From Blumeriella jaapii (Eukaryota > Ascomycota > Leotiomycetes > Helotiales > Drepanopezizaceae), in contig VWND01000010.1 of the NCBI GenBank assembly GCA_009599575.1, positions 1,198,501 through 1,262,500 of the forward strand: a stretch of 64,000 bases of DNA, written 5' to 3'. Positions within the stretch are counted from its first letter, which is position 1, and each line of letters opens with the position of its first letter. Below are positions 21,878-31,216 of the stretch, piece by piece. The notes below the pieces were generated by a model. The model made no database searches, was not told the DNA's origin, and saw nothing but the letters and a program-made list of their open reading frames with translations. The translations under genes and the position numbers were made by a program.

Positions 21878-23964
21878 TTACACCGCAGGCCAACGGTTTC
21901 GCAAGCCGTCCGTCCATCGGCCGTACAAGACGTCGGCGAGCTGCTTGGTATGCTCCATGCCCGGGATCACTTGACCGGGCAGGTGGGCGAGCTTCTCACT
22001 CTCGGGCGCCACGCTGGTTTGTCGTCGGCGATGCGATTTCAGGTGGGGGTTGTTCTGAGCCAGCACCAGCTTCGTCGGGCTCTTTTGCGGCGTGCCTTGG
22101 GGCGTCCCGTCTCGGGTGGAGCCCTTGGTAGGGGACAGCAGGCTCGAGAGCTTCGAGTCGCCTTGCACTCGCTCGATCATGGCTTTGAGCAGTTGGTACT
22201 CGCCTTCGGGGTCCACGGCGTCCAGCGCGCTCCAGGCATCGGCGAGCCGAGACAGCGCGTCCCGCTTAGCTGGGTGACCGGTTTGAGCATGGAGTTCCTG
22301 AAGAGCTGGGTCAACGATCTTGTGGAAGACGCGGCGGCCGAGGAGGGCTTCCTTCGTCACCGTGTCCGTCATCGGGGGTCGGTTCTCGTCGCGAGGGCCG
22401 GCGGCCGCCGCCTCGTCCGAGTGGAGCTGTGCCCATGTGGAATTGTCCGAGACGCGACGGAAGACGCGTACCGTGGATCCCGTGTTGCCAAAGTTCATGT
22501 CCGGCTGCAGCGGTCGTTTCTGGATGCTCGCTTGTCGGTTCTTGGTCGGGGAGATCAGGGGCGTAGTGGATGATGGCTGGCGGACCGTGCTTCGGCGGAT
22601 CGTCGACACCGGAGGAGGGGGGGAAGAGCATGCGAGGGGTGAGTCGGTGAGATCGAGACGCTTCAAGGCATCCTCGACGCCGTTCTGCACCCCCTGGCCG
22701 TTGGCATGGATGACCGACAGCTTCCGTCGCTTCGTGGTGCTCTTGCGCGAGGCGACCGTAGCCGCTTTCACCGTGTCAAAGACCCACTCGTCCGGCTCGT
22801 GTCGGGGGGTCATGGTGTTGCTGCACGCCCTGTTAGCAGACATAAGATGGAGCATTCCGGGCGTCACGACACGTACAGAGTCTCTTCATAGAATCGGGGG
22901 TGGGACGGCCTCGTGCGCCCTCCATCCCACTCCTGTTTTCGCTCGACCAGCTCCTGCAGCGCCTCCACCTTGCCGGCGCCTCGGATAAACTTGTGGCGCA
23001 ACAGCTCCTTCGCCGAGGGTCGCCGGTCGCAATCCTTCACCAAGCACTGGGCCACAAAGTCCTTGAACTCGCGGCTGTAGTGGTCTCCCTCTAGCCGGGG
23101 CGCGGGGGCCTTGGGGATGTGGAAGAGGACCTTCATCGGGTGGATGGACGCGTTGGGCGGCTCGCCGTGGACCAGTTCCATGGCCGTGATGCCCAAGGAC
23201 CAGATGTCGGCCTTGAAGTCGTAGCCGGCCTGCTGGATGACCTCGGGCGCCATCCAGAAGGGCGTGCCGACAAAGGTGTTGCGCTGCGACTTGATGTTGG
23301 TGAGCTGGGCCGCGACGCCGAAGTCAGCCAGCTTGACGGTGCCGCTCGTCGACAGCAGCACGTTGGCCGCCTTGATGTCGCGGTGGATCTTGCCTTCCTG
23401 GTGCAGGTATTCCAGGCCGCGGAGCAGCTCGCGGCACACAATGGCGATGTGCGCTTCGTGGAAGGGGCCGGGTTTCAGCTAGAAGAGAGGGCCGGGTCAA
23501 CAGAGGGGCGGGGGACGCGGAGCTCGCACAGCATACCAGATCCAGACACGAGCCGCCTCCCAGGTACTCCATGACGATCCACAGCTTGTGGCCGCGGAGA
23601 AAGCTCGCCTTGTACTGCGTGACGAAGGGGCTGGCGCAGGTGCTGAGGACCGAGATCTCCTGCTGGATCTCGAGGATGTCGTCCTCGCTGGACTCGAGGT
23701 CGATCTGCGGGCGGCGACGGTCAGCATGGCATTGCGCGGCGCCATGAGGGGGGGAGATGCGATGGGGGGAGATGCGATGTGGGGAGATGCGATGTGGTGG
23801 AGGAGCGTGGAGGGGCGATGCGCCGCAAGACGAGCACCTACATGCTTGATGGCCACGACCTCGCCCGTCGCGCGGTCGATGGCCTTGTAGACGGTGCCAA
23901 AACTGCCGGAGCCGAGCTCCTCGAGGACGGCATACTGGCTTGCCATGGTGCCTTCCGCCGACAT
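21878..23964 (-). CDS. Germinal-centre Ste20-type kinase, Sid1/SepL-like
   Basis: Four exons on the minus strand: 23964-23842, 23704-23537, 23478-22877, 22820-21878; 611 aa. Donors GTAGGT, GTATGC and GTACGT; the last acceptor is GTGCAG after a GCTAAC branch. Kinase domain at about residues 11-260: glycine loop [11 protein letters not shown]-binding Lys40 (VAIKH), catalytic [12 protein letters not shown] with Asp131, DFG at 149-151, and [16 protein letters not shown] typical of the GCK-III/Sid1 branch. The C-terminal 300 residues are Ser/Thr/Pro-rich, ending in a helical region ([20 protein letters not shown]). Sid1 and its Aspergillus relative SepL act in the septation initiation network. An Mst3-type role is the main alternative. 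It is divergently paired with Cyk3, a septation protein. A second in-frame ATG lies six codons in ([10 protein letters not shown]). Confidence 0.85.
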
Positions 23965-25015
23965 CGTGGCGGTGGCTTATCGAGGGTCGCGGGTTGAGGT
24001 CGAGGTCGAGGTCGAGGTCGAGGGGGGACACGCCCGTCGCGCGGATCGTCGCGAGGATGCGGGCGAGAAGGAGCGGGGACCCGAGAGAGTGTGGAGAGCG
24101 CGAAGGGAAGCGAAGGGTAGGAAAGGAGAGGCGAGGAGAGGAGAGGAAGAAAAGGAAAGGAAAGGTAAGCAAAGAGGGATTGACGATGCTGATGAGGCCG
24201 AGGCTGGCGAAGGAAGATGAAGGCTGGCGGGCCGTGTTGATATGGGGCCGGACGGGACGCTTCGCTTTTGGCCCGGCAACGGCGACAGCCCGTGCCGCGG
24301 GAGGGAGTCCCACGCCGGAGTCCCACGCAAACAAGCAACACGCAAAGCGCGGAAAGGGAAGCTTGACCAGGGGGAGGGGGAGGGGGAGGGGGGACGGGGG
24401 AGAGGGCGAAGGCGGATGCGGATGCGAAGAAGGGTGAGGATGAGGGTGAGGGTGCGGATGCACGTGATGCGATGCGATGCGAAGAGCCTCACGTGCGGAT
24501 CGCTTCACGTGCGGGCTGCTCCAAGTGCGAATGGCCTCACGTGCGAATGGCTTCAAGTGCGAATGGCTTCACCAACGCCCCAGAACCGCCCCGGTGCGCG
24601 GCAAGAGGTGCACGGCGGGCGGCGCGCATCGGCCGTCGGCCATCGCCTTCAGCCATCAGCCATCGGCCATCAGGACCGCATAAGCGAGGCTCGTGAGCTG
24701 CCCCCCGTTGCTACAGCGACCAGCATCCGCCATTTGTGTTGACCAGCTGGTCTGGCCGTCAACTCATTACACACCGGACATTGGCCCATCCTCGTGCGTG
24801 ACCACCACGACCACATCTCCACCACCACCACCATTCACTGCTCTTCCTCCCGCCCATCATCTCTTCTACGCTTCTGACGCCCACCCACACTCACACCCAC
24901 ACCGACGCCGCGAATCCTACTGTACCAGCAGCCGTCACCGACCGGACGACTCGCCCTGCCGCCGTCCATGCTGTCTGGCCGGCCGTGAGAGCGCGCGGTG
25001 GAGCGCCCGTCCAAG
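23965..25015. promoter_or_regulatory. Divergent promoter region of the kinase and Cyk3 genes
   Basis: 1.05 kb between two start codons transcribed away from each other. It holds a GGTCGA repeat (about 23995-24020), a G-rich tract (24370-24400), an E-box (CACGTG) at 24461-24466 and the 16 bp array at 24489-24568, then short CAGCCAT/CGGCCAT repeats near 24640-24670. Confidence 0.55.
24489..24568. repeat. 16 bp tandem array with E-boxes
   Basis: Five units of 16 bp, starting at 24489, 24505, 24521, 24537 and 24553, with consensus TCACGTGCGAATGGCT. Units 1, 2 and 4 have the palindromic bHLH site CACGTG; units 3 and 5 have CAAGTG. With the CACGTG at 24461 there are four E-boxes in 83 bp. Probable regulatory array for one or both flanking genes; that role is inferred. 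Confidence 0.7.
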
Positions 25016-25579
25016 ATGACCGAACCGCAGCAGCTGCCCACACGCTTCCCCGTCTGGTGCCGGGCCGTCTTTTCCTATACTGCCGAGGTGCGTGAGAGCC
25101 GTCGCGGAGGCCGGTGTGGCCGGGGACCGCATTCATGTGTGCTGACCGTGTGCCAGACCCGACGCGACCTGGGCTTCATCGAAGGAGATCTGATCGAATG
25201 TCTGAACGCCGGCGACGGGTCCTGGTGGATGGGCCGCCTGTTCCGAGACAAGCGGATGCTGGGCTATTTCCCCTCCAACTTCGTCGACGTGCTGCCCGAC
25301 AACTTCCGGCCGACGGTGAAGAGCTCGAGTCCGGCGCCCGAACGATCGCCCAGCATCAGTCCCTTCAACAACCCGCTCGCGGCGAAGCCCAAGCCCAAGT
25401 CGGCACGGAAACCCTTCCAGTCCTATGCCCAACCAGATACCGCCGCCTTGCAAAGAGCAGAGGCGCAAAAGAGAGAACTCGAGCGGAAAGCCGAGAAGGA
25501 GAGGGAGAGGGAGAGAGAAAGGGAGAGAGAGAGGGACAGGGAAAGGGAAAGGGACAGGGAAAGGGAAAGGGAGAGAGAA

Positions 25580-25611
<32 letters not shown>

Positions 25612-28600
25612 GGAAAGGGAACGGGAGCGAGAGAGGGAAGCGCAGGCAAGATCTAGAGGGCCATCCCCGGCTCCCCAGCACAGTTATGGATCCCGAGCGC
25701 CGTCCCCGTCGCCGCTTCGAAATGGCTACGAGTACAGAGCGCCGTCGCCAGCGCCGCCGATGGACTATGGCTACGCGTCGCGAGCGCCGTCGCCCGCACC
25801 GCCGTCGCACGCGGCTTACGGAGCGCGAGGACCCTCCCCAGCACCACCACCGATACACAATAGCTACAGAGCACGCGGACCGTCCCCGGCGCCCCCAGTG
25901 CACCACGGGCATGGAGGGGGGAGTCGTGCCCCCTCGCCAGCCCCGTCTGTGAACTACGGCTACGCGTCTCGAGCACCGTCGCCGGCGCCATCCTTCCCAT
26001 ACCGTCCCCATTCCCGTGCTGCGTCTCCAAATCCGCAATTCGAGGTGGGCTCGTCCCCCCCTCCCCCGCCTCCACCCCATCGGACGACCTATGCTCCACA
26101 CGCCGCCGACAGCAACTCGTTCGACCACCGACCCGATGGATACCATACCCCGCGTGCTGCGTCGCCGTGCCCGCCCTCGCCCCGAGAGACGGGCATGACG
26201 CCCTCGCCCCTTCGCAGCGCCATGGACGATGTCATGTCGTCGTTGGCAGATATGGGCATGAGCAGCGACCCCACACCGCCCGAGACCCCACTAGACCCGT
26301 GGTCTCCGGAGGCCTTTGACCAGACGTATGTCAAGGCGAGGAGAGCCGCGACGGCTCGACCGAACACGTCGACGGGTATGCGAGGGGCGAGTCCGTATGA
26401 CAACGGCGATGAATTGTTCATGGGATCGACCCATGCCGACCCGCCTCCGCCCCAACTGAGCAACTATGTACAGCGGATGGAGAGTCGTCTGAGCAAGATG
26501 CACTCGAGTAGTCCGATGCCACTGGAGCAGAACGAAGTGCGGCCTGTCGTCCCACCGAAGTCGAATTCGTACCCTCGGCCGAAATCTTCCATAGGCGGGA
26601 GTGTGCAGTCGAGTCAGCCACCATCCAAACTACGACATCGAAAGTCGGCGTATGACGTGGGCCGATCGATGCTGGAGCGCACGTTCACCACCAAGACCAA
26701 CTCTACCTCGTCCTCGTCCGGAACCCGGAGCACGACGACCAATGGCAGTAACACCACCTCCTCGACGGATCGAAGTTTGATGAGCGGAATATCGGCCAGC
26801 GGTATCTCCTCGACGAGTGCCGGAAGTTATGCGAGGAGGAGAGACGCGCTGACAGGTCGTGCGCGAGCACATAGTGCTTTCGGGTCGCGCAAGGATCGCT
26901 TCGCCGGCATCAACGGCAGCCAGGTCGACTTTGGCGATAGACCCGAGACCCCAGTCACCGGTATCTCGTACCACAGTAGCCATGCTTCCCACCCGCCCAG
27001 GCCGAGGTCACAAGCGGGGTGGAACAGTTCGAACGCGGGTTCGGACAGCATGTTGGGAGGCCTGGTCGCGCCCAAACCCAAGAAGAGTGGCTTTTTCAAG
27101 AAGATGATCGAGACGGCCAAGACAGGCGCCGCCAGTGCTCGGAGTAGCATTGCGGTAGGGGAATCGCCTCGACCTGCGGGACCGAACAAGATGGCCAGCG
27201 GCGTCACATCGATTGCAGGCGGTTACGGGAGCAGTGCAAATGACATGGGTCTGGGTGGGAATGCGGGTAACGACTGGGTTCAGGTCCGCCGGGATGTCAA
27301 TCGATCAAATTCACTGAGTCACATCGAGCGAGTGGGACGAAGTGAGCGCTGTCAGATGATGGATCACCCTGCCATTAGTCCGGTCGACGAACTGTACGAA
27401 CAATGCGATGGAGACGAGGGCGCCGACGGCCACCCCGTGCCAGAGCCCACGAACTTCCAGGCCGTGAACCTCACCCTGGTCGACAAGAATGCGAGATTTA
27501 TCAACAGTCTCCCGCCCATGACCAGTTCCATCAGCTTGGCCACCGGATTTGTCTGCCGGCCGTATCGGAGCGACGTCCAACGGCTGCGGGCCATCTTCAC
27601 CTGGGTTAGCGAGAAGATCAAGTGGGAGGAGGAGTTCGAGAGCGAGCCCGATTCCCGACGAGTGATCCAGACGAAGCGAGGGTGCGGTGAAGAGGTCGCT
27701 CATCTGGTGATGGAGATGTGTCAGGCCGTCGGCATTCACGCCGAGGTCGTCCGGGGCTATCTGAAGACGCCAGGCGAAGTGCCCGAGTTGACCATCATGC
27801 CGCGGTCCAACCACTGGTGGAACGCCGTCGTCGTCGATGGGGCGTGGAGAATGATGGACTGTTCACTCGCCTCGCCTTCGCATCCTCGACGGGCCCTGTT
27901 CTCCAGCACCAGTAGTCAAGTCGCTGAAAGCTGGTGGTTTCTCGCACGCCCCTCGGAGATGTGCTGGACTCACATTCCCGAGCAGCACCATCAGCAGCAT
28001 CTCTGCCCGCCCATGGCGCATGAGATCCTCCTGGCCCTGCCGTGTGCTTGCCCGCCGTATTTCCAGCACGCGATGGAGATGCAAGACTACGACACGAGTC
28101 TGGTGCGCATCGAGGACCTCGAGCAGGTCCACGTCCGATTCGTCGTGCCCGCGGACATCGAGTGTGTTGCTGAGGTCGAGGCTCGGGCATTCGAGCGCGA
28201 TGCCGACGGCGATTTCTTCGAGAGCGGCGAGACGGTCAAGAAGCGCGCGCTCGCTCAAGCCGAGTGGGTCGGCGGCCAGAAACGCTACACCGTCAAGGCC
28301 CTCCTCCCCGGGGACGAAGGGCACGGCATCCTGAAAGTCTACGCCGGCCCGCGCGGCCTGATGCACTCCATCAAGGACATTCCGCACCCGATGGCGTTCG
28401 CGCTGCCCATCATGCACACGGGCGACAACCCGCCGTACGAATTCGTGACGCGCCACCCCACGCCGCACGCCCAGCGTCACGATCTCTACGTGGCGCAACC
28501 GCAGTGCCAGCGGCTCGCCCTCAACAACACGTTCGTCTTCGCCATCCGCCAGCATCCGTCGTCGCTGGGTGCCGCATCGCCGAGCCCGGGAGGCGCGTCC

Positions 28601-28923
28601 CCGCTCCCGTTCATCCGACCGAGCTCGGCCATGTCCCTGAACAGCTCTTCGGCCTCGGGCTCGGCCTCGAACCCGAGCACCAGCGCCTACGCCTCGAAGA
28701 AGCCGGCCAAGCTGGCGATCCAGGCGCCGGGCGGCAAGGTGCTGCGGCTGATGCGGAAGGAGAGCGGGTGCTGCCGGGCACGCCGAGCATGGCGATGGAG
28801 AAGGGCGACGGCGGCACGTGGGAGACTATCATCAAGGTTGGGGAGCGGGGCGTGTGGAGGGGCTTGGTGTTGGCGGACCGGAGCGCGCGGTGGTGCGTCT
28901 TTGCTGAGTGGACGTGCGTCTGA
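25016..28923 (+). CDS. CYK3: Cytokinesis protein Cyk3 (SH3 + transglutaminase-like), one-base frame break
   Basis: Exon 1 25016-25087, intron 25088-25156 (GTGCGT...GCCAG, in frame), exon 2 25157-28923. The N-terminal SH3 domain spans the junction (RAVFSYTAE, LGFIEGDLIECL, SWWMGRLF, LGYFPSNFVDVL). A long disordered part follows: an Arg/Glu repeat at 25490-25645, then about eight RAPSPAPP/RGPSPAPP units at 25655-26020. The transglutaminase-like domain includes LRAIFTWVSEKIKWEEEF, KRGCGEEVAHLVMEMC, SNHWWNAVVVDGAWRMMD. Cyk3 promotes primary septum formation at the contractile ring. The frame used up to KVLRLMRKES is lost at the GGG of 28766-28768; one more G would restore VLPGTPSM then GDGGTWETIIKVGERGVWRG and WCVFAEWTCV, which ends at 28923. 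About 1279 aa after that correction. Confidence 0.85.
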
Positions 28924-29625
28924 CGGCGGTGATGCGGCGGGCTCGGGTGACATGTGCTGTTGGGCGGTCATCATGAAGCTGAGGATGCTGGGTTGGGGGT
29001 CTGCCCGCTGGGCCATGGGGAGTGACGATTCGAGTCGGGCATCGTCCCGACCTTGCGATGGAGGCCGGAGTTGACGGCGGAAGCTCACGGGCGTTGGTGA
29101 CGGTCGAGGTCGATGGATGGGTATGTCGGACCGGTCAGGGTGTTTGGTTTGGTTAGATGGCGGCGTGGAGTACTGTATGTGTGCATGTGTCTGTGTCAGT
29201 GTATTATGTGTCTGTGTATGTGTAGAGCGGTGTTGGGTTGGATACTTGCTTCCCGCCTCAAATTTCAGGCTCCCTTTGGCTACACAGCACTCTCGAACCC
29301 GTTTCCCTAGTGCCCGTCGGGTGCCAATTGGCCAATCAGCAGGCGCTGTGTGGCTGTAGCCGGGTGATGCCACCACGCACACCCCCTCTACTGTATGTAC
29401 CTACATAGGTACTGTAATGTATGTACAGTACAGTATATATTGTGTCTGTGAGTGAATGCCCCGAACGGTGTGGCTTTAGCCGGCTTACACTTTGGGACAT
29501 ACTTTACAGTACTGTACAGTACTGTACACAGTATATAACACTACATTACAGTACTTGTGCGAAATCATGTTAAATTTACGCATATGCGTGCGATACTTTA
29601 TCACAAGGGGTATTTACTATCTGTG

Positions 29626-30163
29626 TACACAGTCTATCGGTTAAGTATTATTCCTGGTTAAAAACAGTGGGGGTGTGGAGACAAAACTTGACCTATTTAA
29701 GTAGCATTCCATGCAATGAGGAAGTTAACTTTTACAAGGTATACGTATTCAAATTACGAAAAATACGAAGTTAAAGAACTGTTTTCGAAATACAATGTAA
29801 AAATTTTTAATATTTTGTACACTTATCTTCGGCGTCAATAACAGCTTGACACCGATTGAACAAAGCAAGCTAATATCACGTCGCTGACCTCGAGTTAAAT
29901 CAGAAGCTTTAAACGTCTAGAAGCTGAAGTAGAAGCTGTAATAGAAGCTGAAGTAGAAGCTGAAGTTATTGCGTTGCGTTGCGTTGCGATGCGTTGTATT
30001 GCGTGAAAATTTGGAATATAATACAAAGTTCGCCCGTATCTCTTATTTTGTAATTTTGTCGTATATCGTGGAAGCTTACCGGAAGTTGGGTTATTACTTG
30101 ATTGGGATAAGGTGAAATTAACCCTGTTTGACCAGGAATAATACTTAACCGATAGACTGTGTA
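29626..30163 (-). mobile_element. Non-autonomous Tc1/mariner-type element (internally deleted)
   Basis: Two perfectly matching 33 bp terminal inverted repeats at 29626-29658 and 30131-30163, each starting TACACAGTCTATCGG; similarity continues imperfectly inward. The outermost TA could be the target duplication of this superfamily. On the minus strand, 29807 to about 29876 encodes a tail reading RCQAVIDAEDKCTKY then a stop, which resembles the C-terminus of fungal Tc1-like transposases (QAVIDAKGG-type, TKY). No full transposase fits in 538 bp, so the copy is a deletion derivative. AT bias elsewhere in it could reflect RIP. Confidence 0.75.
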
Positions 30164-30219
30164 TATGTACTGTACTGTACTGTACTATACATACGGTACC
30201 GTAGAATGGAAGTACAGGG

Positions 30220-30315
30220 GCATGATCCATCCAATAGTAGAACGCGGCATTGCTAGGGCTCTGGTTACACAAGGATTTATGTACGCAGAGATTTCGAAGT
30301 GAGTTCTGTTTTCTA
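30220..30315 (+). pseudogene. Helix-turn-helix transposase-like remnant
   Basis: A short open stretch reads HPIVERGIARALVTQGF then MYAEISK and a stop, like the N-terminal DNA-binding helix of a transposase. A diverged copy lies at 38925-39015 (PIEESSIANFLIKQGFTHS). The similarity of the two copies continues to a shared CTAAGTAC. Outside the inverted repeats of the neighbouring element, so probably a different relic. Family not certain. Confidence 0.35.
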
Positions 30316-30399
30316 AGTACTGTGCTGTGTTGTATGTATGTATGTGTGTACTGTGTTGTGTTGTGTTGTGTGTGTACTGTGTTGTATGTACCGTGTGTC

Positions 30400-30490
30400 T
30401 AATAGTGGGCTGCCTTCCCACATTTATCCTGCGGGCACTCGGATAATAGGAGTGCCCGCAGGATAAATGTGGGAAGGCAGCCCACTATTA
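30400..30490. repeat. Perfect inverted repeat (41 bp arms, 9 nt loop)
   Basis: Left arm 30400-30440 starts TAATAGTGGGCTGCC and right arm 30450-30490 ends GGCAGCCCACTATTA; the arms are exact reverse complements by eye, with GGATAATAG between. Long perfect foldbacks suggest a recent insertion (foldback element or MITE end-to-end) or selection for pairing. Confidence 0.92.
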
Positions 30491-30878
30491 TACATACATA
30501 CTTCTCGGTTCCTGGCAGCGGGGCACAAATCCTACCCCGGTACCAGGGGAAGGGGGCTCGTATAGTATGTACAGTATGTACAGTAATAGTACAGTACGGC
30601 ACATTACGGTACAGTACAGCCACGGAAACTGGTGTGGTCGAGTCGCGTGTTAACCTTTTTTTGGTGGTGGTGGTGGTGGTTATCTCGTACTTGGATCCGA
30701 CTGTTCCATCAACGACGACGACGACGACGACGACAACGACGACGAATCGAAGAATCGACGAATCGACGAATCGACGGTCTTGTCGCAGTGTTGTGCTGAT
30801 TGATTGATTGGTTATTGATCGATTGCATCGAAGAGAGCAAAAGAGAGAGGAAACGGAGAGGAAAAGGAGAGGAAGAGC

Positions 30879-30916
<38 letters not shown>

Positions 30917-31216
30917 CCGACACCACAAGCGCGCGGAAGCGGATGGAGCTTACGCGGCTAGGTTAGCTCCTCCCTCAGCAAGGGACACAAGAGGACATCA
31001 TCACACGAGTCGCATCTTTGCTTCTCTCTTTTCTCGTTTCGTGCGACTTCTTCTCTTCCTTCTCCTTCTCCTTCTTCTCTTTCTCTTTCTCCTTCTTCTT
31101 CTTCCTCCTCTTCTTCTTCTTCCTCTCCTTCTTCCTCTTCTTCTTTTCGGGGGGACTTTGCTTCTTGGCTTCGTGGGAGGAGAGGGAGGGGAGGAAGGAA
31201 GGGAGAGAGCGCGAAG

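Larger units (their letters stand above)
28924..31216. other. Intergenic region rich in mobile-element debris
   Basis: 2.3 kb. GC-rich next to Cyk3, then AT-rich from about 29540. It contains dense GTACAGTAC words (29400-29560, 30165-30190, 30560-30610), a Tc1-type derivative, a transposase-like remnant, a perfect hairpin, trinucleotide tracts (GGT at 30661-30680, ACG at about 30713-30740), a (GA)n tract near 30875-30912 and a CT-rich tract at 31040-31150 just upstream of the next gene. A CCAATTGGCCAAT element lies at about 29326. Confidence 0.55.

Noticed and set aside
28769..29074. Arg/Gly/Trp-rich C-terminal tail of Cyk3 in the uncorrected frame
   Set aside because: The conserved family C-terminus is present in the shifted frame and ends at 28923, so this tail is a frame artefact.
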